Positions 9,173 through 19,078 of a stretch of DNA of 64,000 bases are shown one piece after another (within the stretch, counting starts at the first letter, position 1; every line of letters starts with the position of its first letter). Below the pieces are notes generated by a model. It did not search any database. It was not told the origin of the DNA and saw only the letters and a program-made list of their open reading frames with translations. The translations under genes were made by a program, and so were the position numbers. Source of the stretch: Thiodubiliella sp900128405. Lineage in GTDB: Bacteria; Pseudomonadota; Gammaproteobacteria; PS1; Pseudothioglobaceae. The stretch spans positions 1,116,001-1,180,000 of the forward strand of contig OY821614.1 in the NCBI GenBank assembly GCA_963682085.1, given 5' to 3'.

Positions 9173-10453
9173 GAGACCTTTGCATAATTCATAATTCCCC
9201 ATCCTATTTTCAACCCTTGCAATTTTTCAAAAAAAATAGCTCAAAATTTCCGTATTTTTCCATAAAAACCTAAAAAACACCTTGTTTGTCTGATTTTTTT
9301 AGCCTTATTTCTCTCTTTTTAGCCTTTTTTACTCACTGGATGTAATAACCCCTTAAGCTTTTTAATCGCTGCATTTCTTTAAAAATATTCATGCCAGTTT
9401 TAAGGTTATGACTCATGGCAATCAGTTGCACTCTGGTTTTGTTTCTCTCTAGTCCAAGATATCTTGCCTTACCTAAACCGTGATGAAGTTTTAGCAAGCC
9501 AAAAGTGCGTTCTACGATATAACGAATGCTTAAGCGCTGTTTGTTTTCTTGTTTTTGCACTTGCGTGAGTGGTGTATTTCTGTAGGCTCTGTGCAAGACT
9601 TTGTTATTTTTCTTGCCCAGTTTTTTGTCATTCGTTTTGTTGGCGTATGCGCTATCGGCATAGACTTCACCACAGGTTTTTAATTTGTCTTTAGCCCTCC
9701 CACAATCCAGCAACTTGTCAAACTCTTGTGAATCATGCGCATTGCCTGGTGTAAAGGTCATCTTCTTGACAAAGCCATCCTCGTCAACATTAGCGTGCGC
9801 CTTAAAGCCATAGGTGGTTTTACGCTTGCCATCAGCTGCAGTTTTAACATTGTAGCCCGCTTCAGAGTCTTGAGTGTTGTTGCCATCTTTGCCTTTGTGC
9901 TTGCGAGACTGTTTGGCTTCAATGACGGTGGCATCAATAATGTTGATTGATCCGAGTGAGACAGTGATAGAGTTTCTCTCTAGGTGAGTGTTGATTTGCT
10001 TCAGTAGAGGCTCTAGTAGCTGCTCGGTGTTAAGCAGCTGTCTAAAGTGCCAAATACTGGAATGGTCTGGCACATTCTCAGACAGGCTAAGATTAATAAA
10101 GCACCTAAACATAAAATCCCTGGCGATTTGCTTCTCTAAGGCTTCATCGCTTAAGTTATACCAAGCTTGGAGAATAAGAATCTTAAACATCATCAGTGGC
10201 GGGTAGCTAGGCGCACCTCGCACAGATGAATAAAGATTTGATAAGGTTTGATAAGGTTTGTTCTATCTCTGTCCAATTGATGATGTTATGCACATCATCA
10301 AGCTCTGATAGAGATTTATGCTCTACAACAAGAGAGTCTGCGAATGAATTTTGAGTTGTTTGTTTCCAAGACATTGTTATTTTTTTGATTGATTTTAGAT
10401 GGTTGTTATTTTACTGGATTGGTGTGGTTTTGGTTGATTTATGCAAAGGTCTC
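9173..10453 (-). mobile_element. IS5-family insertion sequence, copy 2
   Basis: The element is 1,281 bp with the same perfect 15-bp terminal repeats (9173-9187 and 10439-10453) and the same orientation as copy 1. Its own flanks (AAGT on the left, ACATA on the right) do not match each other; the right flank instead matches the left flank of copy 1. It cut the 5' part of the BFD-like gene. Confidence 0.9.
9333..10374 (-). pseudogene. IS5-family DDE transposase, frameshifted, copy 2
   Basis: It has the same structure as copy 1: a 296-codon frame with the DDE residues (9333-10223), and an N-terminal piece from 10374 that ends early at 10207 because of the same 10-bp tandem duplication (10239-10248 and 10249-10258). 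Compared with copy 1 three residues differ in the C-terminal third (Leu/Ser, Ala/Val and Val/Ala). The shared duplication shows that it predates the copying event. Confidence 0.85.
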
Positions 10454-10487
10454 ACATAAGTTAAATATTGAACTCATCGGCATATAA

Positions 10488-10780
10488 AAAATTACCATAG
10501 TTAACCAATAATACGCCCTGACCCTGTATAAAGATGTTATCAACATAGAAGGGTTACAAAAAAAATGGAGAAGCCTTATTAACATTTGTAAATCTTGTAA
10601 CTACATTGGTAGTTTTAAGATTATTTTAGGAAGCCAACAACCAAAATAACTTAATTATTAATATTGTGTTTTGAATTATGGCGTTATCTGATAGCAATTA
10701 ATAGACCTTTATATCAATATAAATAATTATACAAAGATCTCTGATAATTGACTCAATTCAACTGAAAAAATACAGACGAA
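10488..10780. other. Intergenic stretch right of the transposon
   Basis: About 290 bp between the end of the interrupted gene and the sox terminator. No coding frame or recognisable repeat is seen. Confidence 0.4.
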
Positions 10781-10808
10781 AAAATACCCCAATAAAGGGG
10801 TATTTTTT
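10781..10808 (-). terminator. Intrinsic terminator of the sox cluster
   Basis: AAAATACCCC and GGGGTATTTT form a stem around AATAAA, with a T-tract in the minus direction. It lies about 20 bp after the last sox gene. Its symmetry would also let it work on the plus strand. Confidence 0.8.
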
Positions 10809-10826
10809 CTAAATAACTAGATAAAT

Positions 10827-11159
10827 CTAGAAATTAGGACCTGCTTTAGCTTGGTCTTTAGCTTGTTGTTGACCAAGCCTACCATGTTTAGCAGCCATTT
10901 CAAGTAACTTAACAGCGGCTTTTTCATCACCAGCTTTAGACTTTTTCTTGGCAGACTTCATAAGTTTACGGATAGTATTCCATTCCATACCTACTTTTTT
11001 AGCCTTCTTCTGCTCAGCTTTAGCCATTTTCAGTGCAGTTGCATAAGAAGAAACTGGCGCCTTGGCTTTAACTGCAGTAGCAGACTTATATCCAGCACTA
11101 TTGCCTCCACAAGCCGATAAACCAAAAGCTAACGATAATATTAATAATATCTTTTTCAT
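10827..11159 (-). CDS. SoxXA-binding lipoprotein (SoxK/SAXB-like)
   Basis: A 110-residue protein with a lipoprotein signal peptide (lipobox LSAC, Cys17) and a short Lys/Ala-rich helical domain with a two-helix pattern (AAVKLLEMAAKHG near the C-terminus). Proteins of this type bind the SoxXA cytochrome and raise its thiosulfate-oxidising activity. The assignment rests on the lipobox, size and position as last gene of a soxXYZA cluster, 11 bp after soxA; sequence conservation in this family is low. It should sit in the periplasm anchored to a membrane. Confidence 0.7.
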   Translation of the reverse strand: MKKILLILSLAFGLSACGGNSAGYKSATAVKAKAPVSSYATALKMAKAEQKKAKKVGMEWNTIRKLMKSAKKKSKAGDEKAAVKLLEMAAKHGRLGQQQAKDQAKAGPNF

Positions 11160-11170
11160 GTTATTCTCCT

Positions 11171-12034
11171 TTATTCTCTGTACTCGGTACCAGAAATCTC
11201 CATGCCATTACTCATAATAGTATGGAAATATTCTAGATTGTTATATACATATTTTTGTCGTTTAAATGGTTGCGCACGAACTTGTTTGTTGCAACCGCCA
11301 TAACGACGCTGAATGGTGCCAAAACCATCACCTTTCTTTTTCGCCCATTTGCCACGCCATACAGGAAAGTGTGTAACCTGTCCCAATGCTGGCGACAATG
11401 TGTTGCCACGAATACGCTGACCGGGGCTAGTTACATGACAATCTGCACAAGATAAGTTAAGCTGTCCTCGCTTAGCATAGAAAAACTTCTTACCTTCGTT
11501 ATAAGCAGCCAATGCCTTTTTATCACCTTCAGGGACGATTACATTAATGGTTTGCCCTTCAGCAATAGTCGTTAAGTAAGCCGAAATCCAAGCTAACTTA
11601 CCCTTGCCAGAACCAATTTTTTTCTCACCATTTTTTACACGGCAATCCAAAAGTGCTTGCTCTAAACCAATAACCTTACCCTTAGCTGCATTCCATAGTG
11701 GATACTGAGTGCGAATGGTTTTATCATCACCAGAAAAACAACTAGAATAAGTTTTTCCATTCTTAAACGCTGTTTTCCATAATTCTCCACCTTTATCTAC
11801 ATGATCCTCAAATGGAGGCATCTCCATCACTGCTTCAAACTGTGACAGTTTGTCTTCATTCATCGCATAAGGACCTTTGGAAAAGTCATTTAACGATAAC
11901 TCAGGAAACCTTTTTTTAAAGTGACTTTGGAAGGCATCAATGTCAGCCTGAACGACTGATGATTGTTGTATTGAAAATACAGCAGTCGAACTTAATAAAG
12001 TCGCCACTGCTACTGTTGTTATAATTTTCTTCAT
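11171..12034 (-). CDS. soxA: Sulfur-oxidation cytochrome SoxA
   Basis: A 287-residue periplasmic c-type cytochrome with a signal peptide (first ~22 residues). The single haem-binding motif is CADCH at 196-200. The axial/active-site cysteine, modified to a persulfide in known SoxA, is Cys248 in YGGCNKQVRAQPF. The N-terminal domain lacks a CxxCH, so this is the monohaem type. With SoxX it forms the complex that attaches thiosulfate oxidatively to the SoxY cysteine. It lies between soxZ and the SoxXA-binding lipoprotein gene. Confidence 0.95.
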   Translation of the reverse strand: MKKIITTVAVATLLSSTAVFSIQQSSVVQADIDAFQSHFKKRFPELSLNDFSKGPYAMNEDKLSQFEAVMEMPPFEDHVDKGGELWKTAFKNGKTYSSCFSGDDKTIRTQYPLWNAAKGKVIGLEQALLDCRVKNGEKKIGSGKGKLAWISAYLTTIAEGQTINVIVPEGDKKALAAYNEGKKFFYAKRGQLNLSCADCHVTSPGQRIRGNTLSPALGQVTHFPVWRGKWAKKKGDGFGTIQRRYGGCNKQVRAQPFKRQKYVYNNLEYFHTIMSNGMEISGTEYRE

Positions 12035-12061
12035 TATTCTCTCCTCAAATAAAAAATAAAT

Positions 12062-12364
12062 TTACTTAGACTTTTTAGTCATAGAGCCTGTTTTTCCTAA
12101 GTTATCCTTATATTTAAGTTCAATAGTATCACCTTTAGCACCAGCAACTTTAAACTTAAAATATGGATTTTCAGATACCGAACTACCAATATCTGCATCT
12201 ACAAACTTATTGCCATTATGCGATATAACTATATGATCAATATGGTTTGCAGGGACTAATTTACCTTTTTTCTTACGAAGTCCAGTTTCCATCGGGTGTT
12301 TAATGAGTGCCTTAATAGTAATAACACCTTTTCTAGCTTTTGGCTTTAATTTAATTTTTGCCAT
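12062..12364 (-). CDS. soxZ: Thiosulfate oxidation carrier subunit SoxZ
   Basis: A 100-residue protein with the immunoglobulin-like SoxZ fold (IKALIKHPMETGLR near the N-terminus, PYFKFKVAG in the second half). It has no signal peptide of its own and is expected to be exported by the Tat system bound to SoxY. The SoxYZ heterodimer carries the sulfur intermediates. It directly follows soxY with a good GGAG ribosome binding site. Confidence 0.95.
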   Translation of the reverse strand: MAKIKLKPKARKGVITIKALIKHPMETGLRKKKGKLVPANHIDHIVISHNGNKFVDADIGSSVSENPYFKFKVAGAKGDTIELKYKDNLGKTGSMTKKSK

Positions 12365-12392
12365 AATAATTTCTCCTTTTTTATATATTTAA

Positions 12393-12836
12393 TTAACCGC
12401 CGCAGCCGCCAATGGTTACTTTGATGTTCTTCGTTACTTTGGTCATTGAACCGTTTGCGGTAACTATTGCAACCACATCCGAAGTTTTACCCATTTTAAT
12501 ACGAGTAGAAACAAAACCAACAGCACCAGTCAAATTAAATGAAGCTGCTAATGGTGTATTGTTCTCTTTCACTAAAAAAGCAATATTAGAAACGCCGTTC
12601 ATTTTAGAAGCGTCAACTTCTACTGGTACAACTGCACCATTTTCAGCAATTTTAGGGGCTTTGAACTTAAACGAACCTGCACCTGCACCTGCTGCACCTG
12701 ACACTACTGTACTCGACAAACCCTTAAATTTTTCTGAAGCAGCAAAAACTACTGACGGTGTTAATAAGCCTGCACCTACTGCCGTTGCAACTGCTGAACC
12801 TGCCATTGCACTTTTTAAAAATAATCTTCTTTTCAT
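12393..12836 (-). CDS. soxY: Thiosulfate oxidation carrier protein SoxY
   Basis: A 147-residue protein ending in the swinging-arm motif GGCGG, whose cysteine carries the sulfur intermediates. The N-terminus is a twin-arginine signal (KRRLFLK then an Ala/Gly-rich stretch, cleavage near FAA). It works with SoxZ as the substrate carrier of the periplasmic Sox multienzyme system. Export would need the Tat machinery encoded at 46.3-47.8 kb. No soxB, soxC or soxD is visible in the window. Confidence 0.95.
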   Translation of the reverse strand: MKRRLFLKSAMAGSAVATAVGAGLLTPSVVFAASEKFKGLSSTVVSGAAGAGAGSFKFKAPKIAENGAVVPVEVDASKMNGVSNIAFLVKENNTPLAASFNLTGAVGFVSTRIKMGKTSDVVAIVTANGSMTKVTKNIKVTIGGCGG

Positions 12837-12852
12837 TTTCTTTTCTCCTTAA

Positions 12853-13197
12853 TTATAATGAATGAATAAAATCTGTAACTTTATCAATTTGATTTTCAGT
12901 TAACACCTTATGTTTGCCAAACGGAGGCATTAAAGATTTTGAGTTTTTAACTGTTGCATCCCAAATTTGCGCTCTTAACACAGCCTTATCTGGAAATCTA
13001 GCTTTCATCGCTATTAATGGTGGTCCAATATTACCTGGTTGTCCACCATCTGAAACCGAATGGCATGCTAAACAATTACCCAATTTACGATCAAAAGCAA
13101 GTTCCTTACCTGTCATCTCTTTGGCACTTGCTTCTAGTGGCATTATAAATAATGACGCTAAAGTTACAACTGCCACAATAGAAATGTTTTTCTTCAT
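12853..13197 (-). CDS. soxX: Sulfur-oxidation cytochrome SoxX
   Basis: A 114-residue periplasmic cytochrome c with a signal peptide (about residues 1-25). The haem site is CLACH at 42-46 and the probable axial Met is Met90 in SLMPPFGKH. It pairs with SoxA and is the first gene of the cluster soxX-Y-Z-A. Its promoter must lie in the 124 bp between it and the 3' end of trpE. Confidence 0.93.
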   Translation of the reverse strand: MKKNISIVAVVTLASLFIMPLEASAKEMTGKELAFDRKLGNCLACHSVSDGGQPGNIGPPLIAMKARFPDKAVLRAQIWDATVKNSKSLMPPFGKHKVLTENQIDKVTDFIHSL

Positions 13198-13321
13198 ATT
13201 CTTCTCCTCTTTAATATAAAAATAAAACTTTTAGCTGGTCTAAACAAATCAACTAAGTAGCAATAATACATAGAAAAAAAACAATTGCAACACTATCATT
13301 AAAGCATAATATTATCATATT

Positions 13322-14782
13322 CTAAACTTTCTCCACTGCTTTTATTATCGCATTTGCCTTATGCAAGGTTTCGTTCCATTCAGATTGAGGATCTGAATCG
13401 TAAACAATGCCTGCACCTGCTTGCACATAAAGAGTTTCATTTTTAATCACTGCGGTGCGGATAGCAATTGCCATATCCATACAACCATGCCAAGAAAGAT
13501 GACCAATTGCACCTGAATAGATATTACGCTTCACTGGTTCAACTTCATTAATAATTTCCATTGCTCGAACTTTTGGTGCACCACTCAGTGTGCCTGCTGG
13601 AAAAGTTGCCTTTAATACATCAATTGCACTCATATTCTCTTGCAGTTCGCATTCCACATTAGAGGCAATGTGCATCACATGCGAATAACGCTCAATATAC
13701 ATTTTATTGGTGACTTTAACACTGCCTATTTTGGCAATGCGCCCTAAATCATTACGCCCGAGGTCAATTAACATTAAATGCTCAGCAATTTCTTTTTCGT
13801 CTGCCAATAAATCTTTTTCTAAAGCCAAATCTTGTGCCTCATCTTTACCACGAGGGCGTGTACCTGCAAGCGGTCGCACGGTAGCACATCTATTGCTATC
13901 AACACGAGTTAGAATTTCGGGAGATGAGCCAACAATACAAACATCATCTAAATTAAGATAATACATATAAGGGGATGGATTAAGACAACGCAACTGACGA
14001 TAAAATTCAATTGGTGGAGCACTGAATTTGGCGCTTAAGCGTTGTGATGGAACAACTTGCATCACATCACCAGCAACAATATATTCTTGTATTTTTTCAA
14101 CAGCCGCCTTGTATTTATCTTCACCAAAACTAGAAACAAAATCTTGTCCGCTAAGATGATCTGATTGATACGCTGGCTGACTAAATGGCGTTTGAATTTT
14201 GGTTATTATTTCATCTAATCGAATCTGTGCATCTTCGTATTTTTGCGTGTTTGGGTCAATATGAGTAATAACAAAAGCTTGATTTAACACATTATCAAAC
14301 ACCACTAAATCATTGGATAACATCAGCAGAATATCAGGCACTTTCATCTCATCTGGCTTGTTGATTTTGGCTAATTTTGGCTCAATATAGCGAATAATTT
14401 CATAACCAAAGTAACCAACCAATCCACCGTTAAAATCTGGTAGTGCCTCTAATTGGGGGACTTTGTATTGTGCTAAATATTGCTCAATCCACACCAAAGG
14501 ATCCTTGACTTGACTTGATTCAAATAACTCACCATTACATTCAATTCGAACATCATAATCAGAGACTTTAACAATGGTCTGTGCGTGCAAACCAATCATC
14601 GAGTAGCGACCCCATTTTTTACCACCTTCAACTGACTCAAAAAGATAAGAATAAGGTGTATTGGCTAATTTTAAATATAAATTTAATGCAGTGTCTGTAT
14701 CTGCATCAATATCAAGGGTTCGATAAACAGGAATATGGTTATATCCATCCGCTATATGTTTGTTAAAAGAGTCTTTATTCAT
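13322..14782 (-). CDS. trpE: Anthranilate synthase component I
   Basis: A 486-residue chorismate-utilising enzyme that makes anthranilate, the first step of tryptophan synthesis, with the glutamine amidotransferase TrpG (not in view). The C-terminal chorismate-binding domain is clear: GTRPRGKDEAQD, LMLIDLGRNDLGRI and FPAGTLSGAPKVRAMEII. Residues around ESVEGGKKWGRYS near the N-terminus correspond to the tryptophan feedback site. It stands alone between rpoC and sox, without other trp genes. Confidence 0.95.
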   Translation of the reverse strand: MNKDSFNKHIADGYNHIPVYRTLDIDADTDTALNLYLKLANTPYSYLFESVEGGKKWGRYSMIGLHAQTIVKVSDYDVRIECNGELFESSQVKDPLVWIEQYLAQYKVPQLEALPDFNGGLVGYFGYEIIRYIEPKLAKINKPDEMKVPDILLMLSNDLVVFDNVLNQAFVITHIDPNTQKYEDAQIRLDEIITKIQTPFSQPAYQSDHLSGQDFVSSFGEDKYKAAVEKIQEYIVAGDVMQVVPSQRLSAKFSAPPIEFYRQLRCLNPSPYMYYLNLDDVCIVGSSPEILTRVDSNRCATVRPLAGTRPRGKDEAQDLALEKDLLADEKEIAEHLMLIDLGRNDLGRIAKIGSVKVTNKMYIERYSHVMHIASNVECELQENMSAIDVLKATFPAGTLSGAPKVRAMEIINEVEPVKRNIYSGAIGHLSWHGCMDMAIAIRTAVIKNETLYVQAGAGIVYDSDPQSEWNETLHKANAIIKAVEKV

Positions 14783-14820
14783 GATTGTATTTTATACCAC
14801 GATCTTATAATTTAGGCATA

Positions 14821-14853
14821 AAAAAACCGCACTAATAATTAATGCGGTTTTTT
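14821..14853 (-). terminator. Intrinsic terminator after rpoBC
   Basis: An 11-bp stem (AAAAAACCGCA at 14821-14831 and TGCGGTTTTTT at 14843-14853) with A and T tracts on both sides. It lies 22 bp beyond the rpoC stop and ahead of trpE, so it ends the long ribosomal-protein/RNA-polymerase operon. Confidence 0.85.
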
Positions 14854-14874
14854 CTTTTAAGCATTTAAATACAA

Positions 14875-17800
14875 CTATTCTTTAACAAGCTCTTCTGTTT
14901 CCACTTCACTTAACTCAGCTGAAAGTGCCGCCTCTGCTTCTGACGCTTGCATCATACTTTTTGCCCGCTTGGAGCGACGCTCTTGATGATGAACAAAACC
15001 TGTACCTGCTGGAATTAAACGACCAACAATAACATTTTCTTTCAGTCCCAGTAAATCATCAACACGGCCTGTAGTGGAGGCTTCGGTTAATACTCGTGTA
15101 GTTTCTTGGAACGATGCCGCAGAAATAAACGATTCCGTTGCCAACGATGCTTTGGTAATACCCATTAATAATCTTTGATAAATTACTGGGTCTTTACCCT
15201 GTGAAACCAATTGCTTATTAGTGTCAATCACACGAGCGTACTCGGCAGTTTCACCATTCACAAATTTAGAATCGCCAATATCAAGCACCTCTACTTTGCG
15301 CAACATTTGCTTAACAATGACTTCAATGTGTTTATCAGAAATATTCACACCTTGTAAACGGTAAACATTTTGCACTTCTTTAACTACATAGCTTGCCAAT
15401 GCTTCTACCCCCAATAAACGCAAAATATCGTGTGGATTTGATGGCCCATCAGAAATCACATCACCTTTTTCAACAGTTTCGCCGTCAAAAACATTAATTT
15501 GACGCCATTTGTGAATCATCATTTCTATTGCTTCACCTTCTGCAGAAGTAATAATCAAACGCTCTTTAGATTTTGTTGGACTACCAAAACTCACGACACC
15601 TGTTGCTTCTGCAAGAATAGAATGGTCTTTTGCTTTACGCGCTTCAAATAAATCAGCAACGCGTGGCAAACCACCTGTAATATCACTGGTTTTAGACTGG
15701 TCTTTAGAAATTTTCGCTAAAACTTCGCCTGCAGTAATCACTTGACCATCTTCTAAATTAATCTTAACTTCTGATGGTAAGTAGTGCGTTGACAACATAA
15801 TTTCAGAATCTTTTTCATCAACCATTTTAATCATTGGTTTCAAGCCTTTTGCTGCTGATACCCTTTCACCTTCTTTAATCATTTCGAAGAAAGTTAATCC
15901 TGTCAATGGATCGGTGTTCTTGTTAACCGTTACACCTTCAATAAAATCAACAAAAACAACACGACCTGCTTGCTCAGAAATAATTGGATGTGTATGCGGG
16001 TCCCAATCAGCAATCTTATCTTTTGCTTTAACTTTGCCTCCATCTTGAACATGAGCAATCGCACCATAAGGAATCTTGTAACGCTCAACTTCTTGACCTT
16101 TTACATTACGAACAGTCACTTCAGAAGAACGAGAAATAACCACTAAATCCCCATTTGCATTAGTAATTGACTTGAGATTTTCAAAATAAACCATTCCGTC
16201 ATTATTAATATTAATACTACTTACCGCAGTTGATGCAGAAGCAGCGCCACCAATGTGAAAAGTACGCATTGTCAACTGTGTACCCGGCTCACCAATTGAT
16301 TGTGCTGCAATAACACCCACTGCCTCACCAACACCAATTTTATGACCACGCGCCATATCGTTACCATAACAAGAAGCACACACACCATAACGCGCATCGC
16401 AAGTAATAGTAGAGCGCGCTGTAATAGATTCTACGCCTACCTCATTAATCTTGCTTGAATCTGCTAATGTGACTAAATGGCCTTTGGGTAATAATACTTC
16501 TTTTGAATCTGGCACCATTACATCTTCAGCCATTACACGACCTAAAACTGCAGCACCCAATGTTTGGACAATGTTACCGCCTTCAATAGTTGCCTTCATT
16601 ATCAAACCATTTTCTGTACCACAATCTTCTATATTAACAACCAAATCTTGTGCAACATCAACCAAACGACGCGTCAAATAACCTGAGTTTGCTGTTTTTA
16701 ATGCCGTATCTGCTAGACCTTTACGAGCACCGTGTGTTGAAATAAAGTATTGCATATTATTCAAACCTTCACGAAAGTTTGAGGTAATCGGTGTTTCAAT
16801 AATTGAACCATCTGGTTTTGCCATTAAACCACGCATACCTGCTAATTGACGCATCTGCGCAGGTGAACCACGAGCACCAGAATCAGCCATCATATAAACA
16901 GAGTTAAATGAAGGCAGTTTTTCAGTTTCACCTTTGGCATTAACAAAGTCATCAAAACCAATTTCGTCCATCATTGCTTTTGCAACAGTTTCAGAAGTTC
17001 TTGACCAAATATCAATCACCTTATTATAGCGCTCACCGTCTGTTACCACACCTTGTGAATATTGCTTTTGCACTTCTTTGACTTGTGCTTGTGCTTCGTC
17101 AACCATGGAGGCTTTAGTATCTGGAATGGTCATATCGTTTGAACAAAATGAAATGCCCGACTTGGTTGAATATTGGAAACCCATATACATCATTTGGTCG
17201 GCAAAAATAACCGTGTCTTTTAATTCTTGTGTTTGATAGCAAACATGAATTAAGTTGGAGACTACTTTCTTACTAATTGCTTTATTAATTAAATCAAATG
17301 ACAATCCTTTTGGCAAAATTCTTGAGAAAATTGCACGACCTACTGTGGTGTCAACAATGCGTGTATCACTAGGTTGATATTTGTTTTCAACTTTTATATA
17401 ATCTTGAATACGCAATTTAACTTTTGCATGCAAAGTAGCTGAACCTGATTCATACGCATTAAGTGCTTCAGTCGCATTGGCAAAAATCATATCTTCACCT
17501 TTTTGATTAATCATATCACGCGTCATATAGTAAAGACCCAAAATAACATCCTGCGAAGGCACAATAATCGGCTCACCACTTGCAAGGTGCAATACATTAT
17601 TAGATGCTAACATCAAAGTTCTTGCTTCAAGTTGTGCTTCCTCAGATAAAGGCACATGCACTGCCATTTGGTCGCCATCAAAGTCAGCGTTAAATGCACC
17701 ACAAACAAGTGGGTGTAATTGAATCGCCTTACCTTCAATCAATAACGGCTCAAACGCTTGAATACCCAAACGGTGTAAAGTTGGTGCACGGTTCAACATC

Positions 17801-19065
17801 ACAGGATGTTGGTGCACTACTTTTTCTAAAATATCCCAAACTTCAGGCACCTCTGATTCAACCATTTTTTTCGCTGCTTTAATCGTTGAGGCTAAACTTT
17901 GTGAAATTAAACGGTTATAAACGAATGGTTTAAATAATTCCAATGCCATTTTCTTTGGCAATCCACATTGATGTAATTTAAGATATGGACCACAAACAAT
18001 AACTGAGCGACCTGAATAATCAACTCGTTTACCCAATAAGTTTTGGCGGAAACGACCTTGTTTACCCTTAATCATATCAGCAATTGATTTAAGTGGACGA
18101 CGGTTATTACCCATTACTGCACGGCCACGACGACCATTGTCAATCAATGAATCAACTGCTTCTTGCAACATTCTTTTTTCGTTACGCACAATAATTTCAG
18201 GTGCATCTAATTCTAATAAACGCGCTAAACGGTTGTTACGATTAATCACACGACGATATAAATCATTCAAATCAGAAGTTGCAAAACGACCACCATCTAA
18301 CGCCACCAATGGACGCAAATCAGGTGGTAGAATTGGCAATACATTAAGCACCATCCATTCAGGTTTATTACCTGATTGGATTAAAGAATCAATCAACTTT
18401 AAGCGCTTATTGTATTTTTTAAGTTTGGTTTGACTCTTAGTGTTTAAGCTGTCTTCGCGTAAATTTGCTGCTTCTTTTTCAAGTTGCATTTCTTTTAAAA
18501 CATCTTGAATCGCTTCCGCACCCATTTTTGCTTCAAATTCATCATCACCAAATTCATCTAAGGCATCGTAATACATTTCTTCTGTCAATAACTGTTTGTG
18601 TATTAATGGTGTTGAACCTGGGTCAGTTACCAAAAAGGCTTCAAAATACAAAACACGCTCAATATCTTTTAGCGTCATATCCATCAACAATCCAAGACGC
18701 GATGGCAATGATTTCAAATACCAAATATGTGCAACAGGTGCCGCTAAGTTAATATGACCCATACGCTCTCTACGCACCTTAGACAAAGTAACTTCAACGC
18801 CACATTTTTCACACACAACATTGCGGAACTTCATGCGTTTGTATTTACCACACAAACATTCAAAATCTTTCATTGGTCCAAAAATCTTAGAGCAGAATAA
18901 ACCTTCACGCTCAGGTTTGAAAGTTCTATAGTTAATGGTTTCAGGTTTTTTTACCTCACCATACGACCAAGAACGAATTTTTTCAGGAGAAGCTAAACCA
19001 ACTCTAATCGCATCAAAATCTTGTTCTTTATTCTGACTTTTTAAAATATTTAATAAATCTTTCAT
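14875..19065 (-). CDS. rpoC: RNA polymerase beta' subunit
   Basis: A 1,396-residue catalytic subunit. The N-terminal zinc ribbon (CLCGKYKR...CEKCGVEV), the active-site motif NADFDGDQMAVH, and the trigger-loop/bridge regions (ADSGARGSPAQMRQLAGMRGLM) are all present. The second zinc site (CDARYGVCASCYG) is also seen. It follows rpoB after 13 bp, with the same operon continuing upstream to rplK and beyond. Confidence 0.98.
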   Translation of the reverse strand: MKDLLNILKSQNKEQDFDAIRVGLASPEKIRSWSYGEVKKPETINYRTFKPEREGLFCSKIFGPMKDFECLCGKYKRMKFRNVVCEKCGVEVTLSKVRRERMGHINLAAPVAHIWYLKSLPSRLGLLMDMTLKDIERVLYFEAFLVTDPGSTPLIHKQLLTEEMYYDALDEFGDDEFEAKMGAEAIQDVLKEMQLEKEAANLREDSLNTKSQTKLKKYNKRLKLIDSLIQSGNKPEWMVLNVLPILPPDLRPLVALDGGRFATSDLNDLYRRVINRNNRLARLLELDAPEIIVRNEKRMLQEAVDSLIDNGRRGRAVMGNNRRPLKSIADMIKGKQGRFRQNLLGKRVDYSGRSVIVCGPYLKLHQCGLPKKMALELFKPFVYNRLISQSLASTIKAAKKMVESEVPEVWDILEKVVHQHPVMLNRAPTLHRLGIQAFEPLLIEGKAIQLHPLVCGAFNADFDGDQMAVHVPLSEEAQLEARTLMLASNNVLHLASGEPIIVPSQDVILGLYYMTRDMINQKGEDMIFANATEALNAYESGSATLHAKVKLRIQDYIKVENKYQPSDTRIVDTTVGRAIFSRILPKGLSFDLINKAISKKVVSNLIHVCYQTQELKDTVIFADQMMYMGFQYSTKSGISFCSNDMTIPDTKASMVDEAQAQVKEVQKQYSQGVVTDGERYNKVIDIWSRTSETVAKAMMDEIGFDDFVNAKGETEKLPSFNSVYMMADSGARGSPAQMRQLAGMRGLMAKPDGSIIETPITSNFREGLNNMQYFISTHGARKGLADTALKTANSGYLTRRLVDVAQDLVVNIEDCGTENGLIMKATIEGGNIVQTLGAAVLGRVMAEDVMVPDSKEVLLPKGHLVTLADSSKINEVGVESITARSTITCDARYGVCASCYGNDMARGHKIGVGEAVGVIAAQSIGEPGTQLTMRTFHIGGAASASTAVSSININNDGMVYFENLKSITNANGDLVVISRSSEVTVRNVKGQEVERYKIPYGAIAHVQDGGKVKAKDKIADWDPHTHPIISEQAGRVVFVDFIEGVTVNKNTDPLTGLTFFEMIKEGERVSAAKGLKPMIKMVDEKDSEIMLSTHYLPSEVKINLEDGQVITAGEVLAKISKDQSKTSDITGGLPRVADLFEARKAKDHSILAEATGVVSFGSPTKSKERLIITSAEGEAIEMMIHKWRQINVFDGETVEKGDVISDGPSNPHDILRLLGVEALASYVVKEVQNVYRLQGVNISDKHIEVIVKQMLRKVEVLDIGDSKFVNGETAEYARVIDTNKQLVSQGKDPVIYQRLLMGITKASLATESFISAASFQETTRVLTEASTTGRVDDLLGLKENVIVGRLIPAGTGFVHHQERRSKRAKSMMQASEAEAALSAELSEVETEELVKE

Positions 19066-19078
19066 ATTACTCTCCTAA

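Larger units (their letters stand above)
6855..10453. mobile_element. Putative composite transposon: two IS5-type copies around a tauE cargo
   Basis: Two 1,281-bp IS copies in the same orientation bound 1,037 bp of cargo (a tauE-like gene plus a truncated iron-sulfur protein gene). The outermost ends are flanked by the same five bases, ACATA (6850-6854 and 10454-10458). Deleting the unit with one ACATA joins the interrupted host gene in frame. These are direct observations. That the whole unit moved as one is inference; a first IS insertion followed by recombination is the alternative. The flanks of the single copies agree less well: copy 1 has only ATA on both sides and copy 2 has none. Confidence 0.6.

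Noticed and set aside
8977..9222. An 81-codon frame as an intact gene
   Set aside because: Its first 16 or so codons come from the IS end; only the part up to 9172 belongs to the original gene.
12412..12852. A 146-codon plus-strand frame opposite soxY
   Set aside because: It is an antisense shadow of soxY, which has a twin-Arg signal and the GGCGG end.
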